Source of the DNA: Allolucifera butyrica
GTDB taxonomy: Bacteria; Bacillota; Negativicutes; Sporomusales; UPPP01
Assembly: GCF_900476375.1 (NCBI RefSeq)
Contig: NZ_UPPP01000083.1
Location: 62,001 to 126,000, forward strand
Length of the DNA: 64,000 bases
Direction: 5' to 3'
The notes below the pieces were generated by a model. It was not told the origin of the DNA. It searched no databases and saw only the letters and a program-made list of their open reading frames with translations. A program made the translations under genes and the position numbers. Below are positions 1 through 9,227 of the stretch, piece after piece. Positions within the stretch are counted from its first letter, which is position 1, and each line of letters starts with the position of its first letter.

Positions 1-276
1 CGGCGTCCTGATTTCCTGAGTAACATCCAGTCCGTTAACCCGTACGGTGGTCTTCCCTTCCCGGTAAAGCAACTCAAGGTTCATGTGGTAAGCCATTTCG
101 CTTACTTTTGCTGCATCTTCCAGAGGTATTTTTTCCTGATTCGTCAGCCAGGTAACAGCACGATACATGGCCCCCGTATCAATATATACATAGTTAAGGC
201 GCCGGGCCACAATTTGGGCAACCGTACTTTTCCCCGCGCCGGCCGGTCCATCAATAGCAATGATCAAATTTCGCAT
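1..276 (-). CDS. cmk: Cytidylate kinase, 3' part cut by window edge
   Basis: Phosphorylates CMP/dCMP with ATP in the cytoplasm. The first 92 residues are visible. They begin [18 protein letters not shown], which contains the P-loop of nucleoside monophosphate kinases (residues about 9-17), followed by the [11 protein letters not shown] substrate-binding motif typical of Cmk. The ATG at 276 is preceded by a good GGAGG-like ribosome site. The gene starts 20 bases after the aroA stop, so the two are probably cotranscribed, as in many Firmicutes. The C-terminal part lies outside the window. Confidence 0.93.
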   Translation of the reverse strand, partial: MRNLIIAIDGPAGAGKSTVAQIVARRLNYVYIDTGAMYRAVTWLTNQEKIPLEDAAKVSEMAYHMNLELLYREGKTTVRVNGLDVTQEIRTP

Positions 277-296
277 AGCTTCCTCCGCAAACCAGA

Positions 297-1610
297 TTAC
301 CGGCAACATCCGTTGCTGACAGCGTCTAATGTTGAATAAAATCCGGGATAAGAGATTGCCACACAGTCCGGCTCAAGAATCTCCACTCCTTTGGCTGCCG
401 TACCGGCAATGGCCAGCGACATGGCCATCCGATGATCATCATAGGATTGACATACAGCAAAATTAAGCGGCTGCGGTCCTTCAATAACCAGCCCGTCATC
501 GGTCTCGGTTATTTTGGCCCCCATCTTGGTCAATTCGGCAGTAACCGCCTTCAGCCGGTCCGTTTCTTTGACCCGCAATTCCTGAGCTCCCTGAATGACC
601 GACCTGCCTTGGGCAAACAGTGCCGCCACAGCCAGTACAGGAATCTCATCCACTAGGCGGGGTATGATTGCCGGACCGATGGAAAAACCGGTAAGGGACG
701 ATGAAGTCACGGTCAGATCGGCTACGGGTTCACTGCCGCTCCAGCGTTGATTATCCATTGTTATTGCGGCACCCATTTCCTTCAGAACATCGAGAATCCC
801 CGTACGCGACGGATTAATGCCGACATTTTTGAGGGTCAGCCTGCTATTAGGTATAATGGCAGCCGCCACCAGCCAAAAAGCCGCCGAACTAATATCACCC
901 GGCACCTCGATTTCCTGCGGGGCCGTCAAGGCTGCTACCGGTTCAATGCTCACCGTATTCCCCCTGCGGATAACCGGCACTCCAAAGGTTTCCAGCATCC
1001 TTTCGGTATGGTCCCTTGACAAATAAGGCTCGATGACGGTTGTCCGTCCCCTGGCAAACAAGCCGGCCAGCAATACGGCCGATTTTATCTGGGCACTGGC
1101 TACCGGCGAAGTATATTCAATCCCGGCAAGACCTGTCGGCGAGGGTAAAATTGCCAGGGGAGCAAACTTCGAGCTATCCCGGCCATAGATTTGACTTCCC
1201 ATCCCGGCAAGAGGCTTGATTACCCGTGCCATAGGACGGTTGCGCAAAGACGGATCCCCGGTCAGTACGCTGAAAAATTTTTGACCGGATAAAATGCCCG
1301 TTAACAGCCGCATCGTCGTTCCGGAATTACCGGCGTCCAGAACGTCCCGCGGTTCCGACAATCCTTCCAGACCGTGGCCGGTTACGTAAAGAACACCGTT
1401 GTCATCTTGCTCAATCTGCACGCCTAGCGCTTTCATGCAATGAATCGTCGACAGACAGTCCTGGGAAAACAAGTAATTTTTAATACGAACCATTGAATTG
1501 GCCAGACCGGCAAACATAACACTGCGATGGGAAATGGATTTATCACCCGGAATATCTATTACACCTGTTAAATTATGCCCTGGCGCTACACGTCTGCATT
1601 TCTCTGTCAT
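297..1610 (-). CDS. aroA: 3-phosphoshikimate 1-carboxyvinyltransferase (EPSP synthase)
   Basis: Transfers the enolpyruvyl group of PEP to shikimate-3-phosphate, the penultimate step of chorismate synthesis. The 437 residues are normal length for the family. Visible signatures are GDKSISHR near residue 22 (phosphate and substrate binding), GNSGTTMRL near 93, NRPMARV near 124 and DDHRMAMSL near 395. The start ATG at 1610 follows a GGGAGAG site. It lies just upstream of cmk in the same direction. Identification rests on strong motif agreement. Confidence 0.96.
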   Translation of the reverse strand: MTEKCRRVAPGHNLTGVIDIPGDKSISHRSVMFAGLANSMVRIKNYLFSQDCLSTIHCMKALGVQIEQDDNGVLYVTGHGLEGLSEPRDVLDAGNSGTTMRLLTGILSGQKFFSVLTGDPSLRNRPMARVIKPLAGMGSQIYGRDSSKFAPLAILPSPTGLAGIEYTSPVASAQIKSAVLLAGLFARGRTTVIEPYLSRDHTERMLETFGVPVIRRGNTVSIEPVAALTAPQEIEVPGDISSAAFWLVAAAIIPNSRLTLKNVGINPSRTGILDVLKEMGAAITMDNQRWSGSEPVADLTVTSSSLTGFSIGPAIIPRLVDEIPVLAVAALFAQGRSVIQGAQELRVKETDRLKAVTAELTKMGAKITETDDGLVIEGPQPLNFAVCQSYDDHRMAMSLAIAGTAAKGVEILEPDCVAISYPGFYSTLDAVSNGCCR

Positions 1611-1689
1611 TTTTTCTCTCCCAATACGAATTTAAGAATTGTTGCCATTCCTTGTATTCACTATATACCGGTAAGAATCCTCTATTTCC

Positions 1690-2211
1690 TTATCGTCTTA
1701 ATTTAATTTTTCCAATTGGCAATTTACTGTTTCTCCCTTCGACAACCAACCCGTCGGGCGGAAATAAAACCGCTTGCCCGTTGGTATGGACAATCGCCGT
1801 CAGCGGTTTCTTCACCCGGGTTGCATCAATTTCCAGATAGTCGCCGCCGTAAACAGCAATTGTCACTCCTTCCCCGGAGAGTTCCGCCAAATTTTCACCG
1901 TTAATGCTAATGTATGCTTCACCGCCGGGTGACGGTCCGAGCAGCGAAATTGTAATCCGCTGACCGGCTCGCTGCGGGTTCACATTACCGGTAACAGGCC
2001 GTTCCGTGAACACCATTGGTGCCTTATTGTATGACGGCAAGTCCAAAGCAACGCTCTGTCCTTCCAGCCGGTCGACAAGAGAAAAATACCTTCTTGTCTG
2101 CTCCTTTAATTCCAAGGCTTGGGTGATGAGCAGCAAGCCAATAAAAACGATACAGAGACGCAATACCAGTTGTTCGCCGCGAATAAACCATTTTCCGTTG
2201 CTATTTTGCAT
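1690..2211 (-). CDS. Hypothetical single-pass membrane protein
   Basis: Not recognised. The protein has a short basic N-terminus, one hydrophobic segment (about residues 14-35) and an extracytoplasmic region of roughly 130 residues that looks beta-rich (alternating V/I and G, for example SINGENLAEL and VTIAVYGGDYLEI). It is probably an envelope protein anchored by an uncleaved signal. The ATG at 2211 has an AGGA 5 bases upstream; an in-frame ATG at 2223 is an alternative. It sits between the flavoprotein gene and aroA on the same strand, which gives no clear functional clue. Confidence 0.7.
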   Translation of the reverse strand: MQNSNGKWFIRGEQLVLRLCIVFIGLLLITQALELKEQTRRYFSLVDRLEGQSVALDLPSYNKAPMVFTERPVTGNVNPQRAGQRITISLLGPSPGGEAYISINGENLAELSGEGVTIAVYGGDYLEIDATRVKKPLTAIVHTNGQAVLFPPDGLVVEGRNSKLPIGKIKLRR

Positions 2212-2257
2212 AACATTCCTCATTTTCGGCGCTTTCTTTTAATATATATAGTATGCG

Positions 2258-3514
2258 TCATCGCTTTTCCCGATTATACGATTCGGCAGCCGCGTTCATT
2301 CCTGCAACATACCCGGTTGAAAATGCCGCCTGCAGATTAAATCCGCCGGTAAAACCATCCACATCAATGATTTCGCCGGCAAAATATAAGCCGCGAATTT
2401 GCCTGGACTCCATCGTAGCCGGGTTAATTTCTTTGGTAGAAATTCCGCCGGCTGTTACAATGGCCTCCGCTACCGGCCGGGTCCCGGTTATGGTAAAACT
2501 TAAATGCTGCAGTTGAAAAACAAGACGGTTCCGTTCTTCCTTTGTTATCTGGTGGACGGGTTTGTCGGGGTTAATATGGGCAAGATTGATCATCACCGGA
2601 ATCATCTTGGCGGGCAGTAATTCATGCAAAGCATTTTTGATTTGTTTACGGGCAAACTTTTCAAAGTCGCGTTGAATCCGCTTGTCCAACAGTTCAGGAC
2701 TCAAAGCCGGCTTTAAATTGATTTCGATAAATAAGGCGGCATCCGCCTTTTGTTCGGAAACTTTTTTGCTCAAAGATAAAATAATCGGCCCGGAGAGTCC
2801 ATAATGGGTAAATAGCATCTCGCCAAATTCGCCGGCTACATTCCGGTCGCCGCATTGGAGCGCCGCGGCCACATTTCGCAATGATAAGCCTTGCAATTCG
2901 GCAATCCATTCTTCGGCCACTTCCAGGGGAACCAGGGACGGCTCTATGGGAATAACGGTATGACCGAGTTTTTCGGCTATTCTGTACCCATCGCCGGCAG
3001 AACCCGTATTGGGATAGGATGCTCCTCCGGCAGCTAAAATAACGGCATCGGCTTCCATAAAGACATTAGTCTGAGTCCGGATTCCTTTTACTTGCCCTTG
3101 TTCCGCCACAATCTCTTTAACGCCATGCTTCACCAATAATTCCACATGCAGTGCTTTGAGCGCCTTAATAAACGTTTCGACTACATCGGCAGCTTTATCA
3201 CTCACCGGAAAAATCCGGCCGCCCCTCTCTATTTTCGTCGCCAATCCCCAGGAAGTCAAAAAATCAATCAGATCCTGGTTGAAAAATGTATGAAATACAC
3301 TGTGTAAAAATTTGCCGTTTCCGGGAATGTTAGCAATAAACGTTTTCAAGTCACAAGAATTGGTAATATTGCAACGGCCCTTACCGGTAATTAATAATTT
3401 ACGTCCCGGCGACGGCATCTTTTCCAGTATTATAACGTTGGCTCCATATTGGGCGGCACTGCAGGCAGCCATTAATCCGGCCGCCCCGCCACCAATCACA
3501 ATCACTTTTTTCAT
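2258..3514 (-). CDS. NAD(P)/FAD-dependent oxidoreductase, HI0933/YhiN family
   Basis: Flavoprotein of 418 residues. The N-terminus carries a Rossmann dinucleotide motif (GGGAAGLMAA, residues 8-17) and the family hallmark PGRKLLITGKGRCNITN near residue 36. A second FAD contact, GLYFAGEIIDVDGFTGGFNLQ, lies near the C-terminus. The family (HI0933-like, also named aminoacetone oxidase family) is widespread, but its physiological substrate is unsettled, so no symbol is given. It is followed by rluB upstream and a membrane protein downstream on the same strand. Confidence 0.9.
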   Translation of the reverse strand: MKKVIVIGGGAAGLMAACSAAQYGANVIILEKMPSPGRKLLITGKGRCNITNSCDLKTFIANIPGNGKFLHSVFHTFFNQDLIDFLTSWGLATKIERGGRIFPVSDKAADVVETFIKALKALHVELLVKHGVKEIVAEQGQVKGIRTQTNVFMEADAVILAAGGASYPNTGSAGDGYRIAEKLGHTVIPIEPSLVPLEVAEEWIAELQGLSLRNVAAALQCGDRNVAGEFGEMLFTHYGLSGPIILSLSKKVSEQKADAALFIEINLKPALSPELLDKRIQRDFEKFARKQIKNALHELLPAKMIPVMINLAHINPDKPVHQITKEERNRLVFQLQHLSFTITGTRPVAEAIVTAGGISTKEINPATMESRQIRGLYFAGEIIDVDGFTGGFNLQAAFSTGYVAGMNAAAESYNREKR

Positions 3515-3543
3515 TTTACCCTCTCACCCTTGTATTTTAATAA

Positions 3544-3578
3544 GAAAAACACCCTTACTTATTGCCGCAATAAGGGTG
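3544..3578 (-). terminator. Intrinsic terminator after rluB
   Basis: CACCCTTA pairs with TAAGGGTG around an imperfect inner stem. The minus-strand hairpin is followed by a run of five T. It lies directly downstream of the rluB stop. Confidence 0.7.
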
Positions 3579-3587
3579 CACACAGCA

Positions 3588-4310
3588 TTACCTTTGAATC
3601 AGTTTCATTAATTCCGCAATTTCCGAGGCGGTAAGGTAACGGTATTGGCCGCGCCGCAAACCAGCCAGCGAAAGAAAGGCAAATTCAATTCGCTTTAAAT
3701 ATTTAACCGGATGGCCGATCGCTTCACACATCCGGCGGATTTGCCGGTTCTTTCCTTCATGCAGTGTAATTTCCAGTGTCGTTATATCTTTTTCCTTGTC
3801 CCGGTCCCGAATGTGAATTTGGGCCGGTGCCGTAACCCCGTCGGCCAGTTTAATACCCGCCCTTAATCGGTCTAATTTTTCTTCCGACGGCATACCGTCC
3901 ACTTTAGTCAAATAAACTTTCGCAACATGGCGGCTGGGATGGGTCAGACCATGAGCCAGCCGTCCGTCATTGGTAAGCAGCAGCAACCCTTCGGTATTAT
4001 AGTCCAGCCGCCCGACCGGATAGACGCGTTCGGTAATATCGGCGACAAAGTCTGCCACTGTTTTCCGCCCCTGGGGGTCCGAAAGGGTCGTTACAACCCC
4101 TCTGGGTTTATAAAACAATACATACACATATTTCTCATCTTTTAATAACCGGTTATCAACTCTAATTTTATCCTGCTCGATTGAGGCTTTCGTGCCCAAT
4201 TCCGTAACAATGGTTCCGTTAACGGACACCCGTCCCTGCCTGATTAAATTCTCAGCTTCCCGCCGGGACGCAATTCCCGCCTGACTGATAATCTTTTGCA
4301 ACCGTTCCAC
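3588..4310 (-). CDS. rluB: rRNA pseudouridine synthase, RluB family
   Basis: Isomerises a uridine of 23S rRNA (helix 93 region in the family) to pseudouridine. The N-terminal S4 RNA-binding domain spans about residues 2-60 (ERLQKIISQAGIASRREAE). The catalytic motif GRLDYNTEGLLLLTNDG near residue 100 contains the invariant Asp. The C-terminal EGKNRQIRRMCEAIGHPV motif is typical of the RsuA/RluB group. The 240 residues match family length. It is followed by a terminator. Confidence 0.94.
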   Translation of the reverse strand: MERLQKIISQAGIASRREAENLIRQGRVSVNGTIVTELGTKASIEQDKIRVDNRLLKDEKYVYVLFYKPRGVVTTLSDPQGRKTVADFVADITERVYPVGRLDYNTEGLLLLTNDGRLAHGLTHPSRHVAKVYLTKVDGMPSEEKLDRLRAGIKLADGVTAPAQIHIRDRDKEKDITTLEITLHEGKNRQIRRMCEAIGHPVKYLKRIEFAFLSLAGLRRGQYRYLTASEIAELMKLIQR

Positions 4311-4338
4311 CGAAAAACTCCTCTTGTTAAAATTATCG

Positions 4339-5337
4339 TTACATCTTTAGCTCTTTATCACTTACAAACCGGGCAAAATCAGTTTGTACCTTGCAAGTGC
4401 GGATCAATTGATGGTCATTGGTTTCTCTTTCACAACTGCCGCAAATTCCTTCCCCGCAACACATGACTGAATTATTGGTAGCCGCCATCGGCAGATTTAT
4501 ACCTGCTTCCTGCATTGCCGCAATGACACCGTAATGCAGTTCATCCGGTCCGGCACTGACTACCAGATCAGGACAGGTCGTACGGCTCTGGAAAAGCTTC
4601 TTTAACAGGGGCAGTCCCGCTACCCGCATGGACGTAACCGTTGTTACCATGATTCCTGCTTCCATAAGCTCCCGTTCAATAAATACTTTACCGGTTTTTC
4701 CCGGAGCCAGGATGGCTGTAACCTGATTTTGATTGCGGCCAAGTTTCTGTACAATGGGCAGTGCCGGCGGTTGCCCGATACCTCCTGCTAACAATATTAT
4801 TTTACTATTGGCAATTTTGTCAATCCATGGTTGCCCAAAAACACCATTATAATAGGGTCCCCTTACCAGAACACAGTTATTATCTTCCTGGAAAATCCGG
4901 CTGGATTTAGGGCCTACTGCTTCGATTACCACCTGCAGGTTGTTATTTTCTATTTTCATTACCCCTACAGGGAAGTGATAAAATTGAGGATCCTGCGGGC
5001 ACCGCAAGAATACGAAAGAACCGATTTTATTTAATCCTTCCGCCAGTTCCTGGGAAATAGGCATTTCCAGCCAATACGTATTATCACTGATTTTCTCTTT
5101 TATAGTAAATTTAGATTCGATTTCAATTCGAATCGGCGAATCTTCACTTTGACGCATCTTATTTTTAGATTGCCATTGTTTTTCATACAATATACATACG
5201 CCGGCCCAATTACAGTCGCAAAGGTCCTCTCCTTTCAAATGACTGCAGGATATACAGTGATTGGTATCCGCTAACAGGCAGGGACAGTAAAGACTATTAA
5301 TATCCACACAACGAAGGGGTAATTCTGTATTATGCAT
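4339..5337 (-). CDS. PyrK-like FAD/NAD-binding reductase with Cys-rich N-terminus
   Basis: Predicted electron-transfer subunit related to dihydroorotate dehydrogenase PyrK and sulfide dehydrogenase beta. Residues about 60-330 form a ferredoxin-reductase fold: FAD-binding beta barrel, NAD site ILLAGGIGQPPALP, and C-terminal 2Fe-2S Cys cluster MCCGEGICGSC plus a later RTC. Unusually, the first 50 residues hold eight Cys (positions about 10, 18, 20, 28, 31, 40, 42, 48), which suggests an additional metal centre. The start at 5337 was chosen for an AAAGGAGG site; a longer in-frame reading would run into the upstream gene. It follows that FAD oxidoreductase by 13 bases, so the two probably work as one redox unit. 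Confidence 0.85.
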   Translation of the reverse strand: MHNTELPLRCVDINSLYCPCLLADTNHCISCSHLKGEDLCDCNWAGVCILYEKQWQSKNKMRQSEDSPIRIEIESKFTIKEKISDNTYWLEMPISQELAEGLNKIGSFVFLRCPQDPQFYHFPVGVMKIENNNLQVVIEAVGPKSSRIFQEDNNCVLVRGPYYNGVFGQPWIDKIANSKIILLAGGIGQPPALPIVQKLGRNQNQVTAILAPGKTGKVFIERELMEAGIMVTTVTSMRVAGLPLLKKLFQSRTTCPDLVVSAGPDELHYGVIAAMQEAGINLPMAATNNSVMCCGEGICGSCERETNDHQLIRTCKVQTDFARFVSDKELKM

Positions 5338-5350
5338 GGTATGCCTCCTT

Positions 5351-6631
5351 TTAAACCAGACAGGAGTTATAGATATCGCTAAGCCCGGCTTTCGCAACCC
5401 GTTCATTGATCTCGGCCCGGTTCGTTGAATAAAGTGACAGAGCTTTCATGCGCTCAAAATAAACGGAACCGGAAAATGTATACCGTAAATGCAGTCCCTC
5501 GGGAACCGTCATCTGTTGATGAATAAAAGAAATAAAATCTCCCGTAGCCAATTCACTGGGCAGTTGGAGATACGGCATATCGAGACAGTGCCGCACAGCA
5601 TTATGGCCGCTTAACAATCCCGTAACAACTGCTTCCGTATGACCTACCAGAATACCGGCCTTCTCGCCGCCGCAAAACAGGTTGTCTAACCCCTCCACTT
5701 TCAAGGTATCATCACAAGGGGCAATACCAAGATACCGGACCGAATTGCCGATTCCGCCGGCATAAGGATCTTCATACCGCGCTTTTTCCAATCCCGGAAT
5801 GGAACGCAATTCTTCCAGCGGAAAATAGGACGTCATCATTTTCGCATGGCCCGTATCCAGTAAAACCAGATTGGCGGCAAATTCCGGCAGGGCATATTGG
5901 GAACAGGCCTTTTTCCCTAAGCCGTTCGGTTTCATTAGATGTTCCGGCAGCGGCAAGACAACAATGCCTTTCGCTTCTAATTGGTCACGGATTTCCTTGC
6001 TTAATGATTCTTTGTTAAGTTTACAGGAACCGCTCATGGCGCCATAGGAACCGTCCGCTTTTTGCGCTTTAAATTCCTTTACCTCCGCCTTGGCGGTAAC
6101 ACTAACCCGTGGTCCAAAGGAAGGACACCGCAAGACACACATGGAACAGCCGTTGCCATATTTGTAACAATTGCCCATAGGCCCGGCTGTTCCCGTTGTA
6201 TCCACAAAAACGTCGCCTTTTATAACCTCGCCGTGATCGCCTGTAAGAGCCTGAATTTTCCTGCCATATTTCAATACATCGGCGACCCGGGTTTGCGTTT
6301 TTATTTCAATCCCGTAGTTTTGCAATATTTTCTTTACCAGTGGCTCCATCATGGTGACGTCATATAAAGAGGCGTGATTATGACCCGGAAAACAAATCCC
6401 TTTATGGCGGGCGTTGGCATCCATGGCCACAAATAAGTCGCCCCCTCCCATGGCAATTGCTTCTTCCGCGGCAGTAAAGCGACCGTTGTTTCTAAATATT
6501 CCTCCGACTAATCCGGTACCCAACAATAAATCTGTCCGTTCCAGCAAGAGAACCCGGGCCCCCGCTTTCGCTGCGGCGATCGCTGCGGCGCACCCGGACC
6601 ACCCCCCGCCGACCACTACTACTTTGACCAT
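5351..6631 (-). CDS. FAD-dependent oxidoreductase, TrmFO/GidA-like, with Cys-rich insert
   Basis: Flavoprotein of 426 residues. It has an N-terminal Rossmann motif VVVGGGWSGCAAA (residues 4-16). A C-terminal segment NLFCGGEKAGILVGHTEA followed by GLLSGHNAVR and an LPSELATGDFISF tail resembles TrmFO/GidA tRNA-modifying flavoproteins. Around residue 173 an insert reads NCYKYGNGCSMCVLRCPSFG. Its Cys pattern (C-x6-C-x2-C-x3-C-P) looks like a 4Fe-4S site, which is not usual for TrmFO. The ATG at 6631 is chosen over 6664 because GGAGGG lies 7 bases before it. It is paired with the downstream PyrK-like reductase. The substrate is unknown. Confidence 0.82.
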   Translation of the reverse strand: MVKVVVVGGGWSGCAAAIAAAKAGARVLLLERTDLLLGTGLVGGIFRNNGRFTAAEEAIAMGGGDLFVAMDANARHKGICFPGHNHASLYDVTMMEPLVKKILQNYGIEIKTQTRVADVLKYGRKIQALTGDHGEVIKGDVFVDTTGTAGPMGNCYKYGNGCSMCVLRCPSFGPRVSVTAKAEVKEFKAQKADGSYGAMSGSCKLNKESLSKEIRDQLEAKGIVVLPLPEHLMKPNGLGKKACSQYALPEFAANLVLLDTGHAKMMTSYFPLEELRSIPGLEKARYEDPYAGGIGNSVRYLGIAPCDDTLKVEGLDNLFCGGEKAGILVGHTEAVVTGLLSGHNAVRHCLDMPYLQLPSELATGDFISFIHQQMTVPEGLHLRYTFSGSVYFERMKALSLYSTNRAEINERVAKAGLSDIYNSCLV

Positions 6632-6708
6632 GGACATCCCTCCATTTTGTCTGCTTTTATTCACACTACAGTGTATTCTCCGTCTAATAAATTGTCACAA
6701 ACGATAAC

Positions 6709-6742
6709 ACAAAAAAGACTGGTATCTTTTGTTACCAGTCTT
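6709..6742 (-). terminator. Terminator overlapping the spmB stop codon
   Basis: Perfect 10-bp stem AAGACTGGTA / TACCAGTCTT with an 8-base loop. On the minus strand it is followed by six T. The first arm includes bases of the spmB stop codon. Confidence 0.88.
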
Positions 6743-7280
6743 AATTCAGAAAGAGACGCCGACAGATATATACAGAAGAGACAAAACCGACCAGATCTCC
6801 GATCAAACCTACTAGCACGGAATAGCGCGGATTGCGGATGCCAACAGCGCCAAAATAAACAGTAAGGATGTAGAACGTCGTATCCGTACTTCCCATCAGG
6901 GTAGAAGCAATGCGCCCGGTTAGGGAGTCGGCCCCATACCGGTTCAAAATCTCGGTGGTTAATCCCAGTGCCCCCGTCCCGGACAGGGGACGGATAATCG
7001 CCAGCGGGATAAGATCCGGCGGCACACCCACTGACTGAAGCACCGGTTTTAGGGCCGCAATGAAAACATCCATTGCTCCCGAGGCTCGAAAAATGTTAAC
7101 CGCCACCATCATGGCCACCAAAAACGGCAAAATCCGGATTGCCGTCTGAAACCCTTCGGCAGCCCCTTCAACAAATTTTTCATACACGTTCACTTTGTTA
7201 AGAAAGCCAACACTGGGAATAATTAGCAGCAGCACCGGAATCGCCCAGGCAGATAATTGTTTACAAAAGTCGGCAAACAT
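6741..7280 (-). CDS. spmB: Spore maturation protein B
   Basis: Integral membrane protein of 179 residues with a nucleoside-recognition-type (Gate) domain. Conserved features are the GAAEGFQTAIRILPFLVAMMVAV segment (residues about 37-60) and LSGTGALGLTTEI followed by GSTDTTFYILTVYFG in the second half. In Bacillus and Clostridium SpmA and SpmB help dehydrate the spore core; the mechanism is not known. It starts 3 bases after spmA and follows dacB, the conserved dacB-spmA-spmB order. Confidence 0.95.
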   Translation of the reverse strand: MFADFCKQLSAWAIPVLLLIIPSVGFLNKVNVYEKFVEGAAEGFQTAIRILPFLVAMMVAVNIFRASGAMDVFIAALKPVLQSVGVPPDLIPLAIIRPLSGTGALGLTTEILNRYGADSLTGRIASTLMGSTDTTFYILTVYFGAVGIRNPRYSVLVGLIGDLVGFVSSVYICRRLFLN

Positions 7281-7283
7281 ACC

Positions 7284-7877
7284 TTACCTCCTCGTCCTAT
7301 CCCCCCAAATTGCCCGGCAAAAACGGTCGGCCAAAATAACACAAACCGTGGCGGTCAGACTCACAATCAGCGTAGGCCCTACAATTTCCGCCGGGCTTAT
7401 GGATCCGGCCGCAGACCGCAACGCAATCACCGTTGCCGGAACTAACGTAAAGCCGGTCGTACACAGCGCCAATAAAGTGCACATCGCATCAGAGGCAGTA
7501 TCTTTGCTCCTATTCAATTTTTGTAATTCCTGCATGGACTTTATGCCTAAAGGAGTCACCGCATTCCCCAGCCCTAACAGATTGGCACTCAGGGTTAACA
7601 AAATGGCTCCCATGGCCGGATGCTTTTTCGGCACGCTGGGAAATAAGAAGCGGATAACCGGACTCAATAGAAAAGAAAGAAAACGGACAATCCCGGCCGC
7701 TTCGGCAATTTTCATCATACCTAACCATAAACACATGATGCCAACCAGTTTAAAAACAAGATTCACGGCACTCTCCGCCGCCTGAATGGCGCTTTGCGTA
7801 ACGAGTTCCATCCGTCCGTGCCAGGCGGCGTAAAGTATGCCGATGCTCATCAACAACAGCCAGATAAGATTAATCAT
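7284..7877 (-). CDS. spmA: Spore maturation protein A
   Basis: Multi-pass membrane protein of 197 residues. Characteristic segments are LVGIMCLWLGMMKIAEAAG (about residues 42-60), LGLGNAVTPLGIKSM near 101 and a glycine-poor hydrophobic C-terminus. It acts with SpmB in spore core dehydration and heat resistance. It lies between dacB and spmB in one operon on the minus strand. Confidence 0.95.
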   Translation of the reverse strand: MINLIWLLLMSIGILYAAWHGRMELVTQSAIQAAESAVNLVFKLVGIMCLWLGMMKIAEAAGIVRFLSFLLSPVIRFLFPSVPKKHPAMGAILLTLSANLLGLGNAVTPLGIKSMQELQKLNRSKDTASDAMCTLLALCTTGFTLVPATVIALRSAAGSISPAEIVGPTLIVSLTATVCVILADRFCRAIWGDRTRR

Positions 7878-7943
7878 GCGCTCTCATCACCCCTTACGAA
7901 GGTATGACGCAAGCGATGACCCTAGAACTGTTCCGGTGGACAA

Positions 7944-9092
7944 TTACGCAAAATTACGGATAAAGAAAGTTAAAACACTCCACAGCGAGCCCCAAAACAG
8001 ATTAAAAAAAGACTTTTTTTCCACCGACCGGGTGGCAACTAAATCGGTTGAGGCTACCTCCCTGTCTTTATACATTGTTTTTACAACCCCGATCTTTTCT
8101 CCGGCCGTAACCGGAGCTGCTATATGTTCGGGAGCTTCAATCACGGTATGATACTGGTCTTTGTCACCGTCGGACACAGGAACCGTTAAAGAAGCATCGG
8201 CGGCCAGGGATAGGACGGTACTCTTGCCATTATCGACCCGGATCGTTTTCATGATGTCGCCTTTATTTAATAAAGTAAGCGGTTTCACTTGCGAAAACCC
8301 ATAATTCAATAAGGCGATGGAGTCATCCCACATCTGGTCGCTATCCAGAACGACGGCGATTAATTGCAGATTATCCCGCTTGGCGGCGGATACCAGACAA
8401 GGACCGGCAACTTCCGTATAACCGGTTTTCACGCCGTTGGCGCCGTTATACAGCCATAACATTTTATTTTCGTTATACAAATCCCGGTCATGGTCTTTGC
8501 CGGCCCAGGGAATAATTTTATGCTTGGTGCTCACGATTTGAGCAAACATCGGCACGTTAGTATACCCATACGCCGCAATCCGGGCTAAATCATGGGCGGT
8601 TGTATAATGATTCGGGTCAGGCAATCCGCTGGAATTAACAAAGTTCGTATTCACGGCGCCAATCGCATGGGCCTTTTCTGTCATTAATCTGGCAAAATTC
8701 GGAACCGAGCCGGCAATGTTCTCCGCCACGTCTACCGTGGCATCATTACCGGAAATCAGCATCATTCCATAGAGTAAATCCAGCAGCTTCAGTTGCTCTC
8801 CCGCTGAAAGGGACAACGAGGAGCCTTCTGTACTTGCCGCATTCTTACTGGCCGTCACGGTCCCGTTCAAATTTCCTTTCTCCAGGGCGATAATCAAGGT
8901 CATTATCTTGGTCGTGCTTGCCGGATAATGGCGTTGTTCCGCATTTTTGGCGTATAAGACCCGCCCGGTGGTTGCATCAATAACAATAGCCGATTTTGCG
9001 GTAATTTCAGGCACCCCTCCGTATACCAAACCCATTTGGCAAAAAAGCAAAACGGATACCATGCTTAAAATCAACACAAACTTTTTGCTCAT
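7944..9092 (-). CDS. dacB: D-alanyl-D-alanine carboxypeptidase (spore cortex type)
   Basis: Penicillin-binding protein of 382 residues that trims D-Ala from peptidoglycan peptides and so lowers cross-linking of the spore cortex. It has a signal peptide (residues 1-25), SxxK as S59-T-T-K62, SGN at about 114-116 and KTG at about 222-224. The C-terminal domain ends in a hydrophobic/aromatic stretch, KKSFFNLFWGSLWS, probably a membrane anchor. The start at 9092 is chosen because AAAGGAAC precedes it and the signal peptide begins there; the longer in-frame extension covers the promoter. Synteny with spmA-spmB supports dacB rather than another PBP5 paralogue. Confidence 0.92.
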   Translation of the reverse strand: MSKKFVLILSMVSVLLFCQMGLVYGGVPEITAKSAIVIDATTGRVLYAKNAEQRHYPASTTKIMTLIIALEKGNLNGTVTASKNAASTEGSSLSLSAGEQLKLLDLLYGMMLISGNDATVDVAENIAGSVPNFARLMTEKAHAIGAVNTNFVNSSGLPDPNHYTTAHDLARIAAYGYTNVPMFAQIVSTKHKIIPWAGKDHDRDLYNENKMLWLYNGANGVKTGYTEVAGPCLVSAAKRDNLQLIAVVLDSDQMWDDSIALLNYGFSQVKPLTLLNKGDIMKTIRVDNGKSTVLSLAADASLTVPVSDGDKDQYHTVIEAPEHIAAPVTAGEKIGVVKTMYKDREVASTDLVATRSVEKKSFFNLFWGSLWSVLTFFIRNFA

Positions 9093-9135
9093 AAAATAGT
9101 TCCTTTCCGTCTTATGTATAGTTGGACCAATCACT

Positions 9136-9164
9136 ATTATATATTTGTTTTTAGCAATCGTCAA
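9136..9164 (-). promoter_or_regulatory. Sigma-A-type promoter for dacB-spmA-spmB
   Basis: On the minus strand TTGACG (9159-9164) is separated by exactly 17 bases from TATAAT (9136-9141), about 45 bases before the dacB start. A vegetative-looking promoter is notable because this operon is sporulation controlled in Bacillus. Confidence 0.7.
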
Positions 9165-9227
9165 AAAAGTTACATCAATCAAGCGGAAATGGAAATAATA
9201 CTAAACAAACTTAAGGAGGTGACGAAA

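Noticed and set aside
5337..5406. Longer N-terminus for the PyrK-like protein
   Set aside because: The extension lies inside the preceding flavoprotein gene, while a strong AAAGGAGG site stands before the internal ATG at 5337.
6650..6710. Possible Rex/CRP-type operator (TTGTGA half-site) upstream of the flavoprotein gene
   Set aside because: Only one half-site is visible and the second arm does not match; too weak to annotate.
7195..7785. 196-codon plus-strand ORF over spmA/spmB
   Set aside because: Shadow of the two well-identified spore maturation genes on the other strand; no start site.
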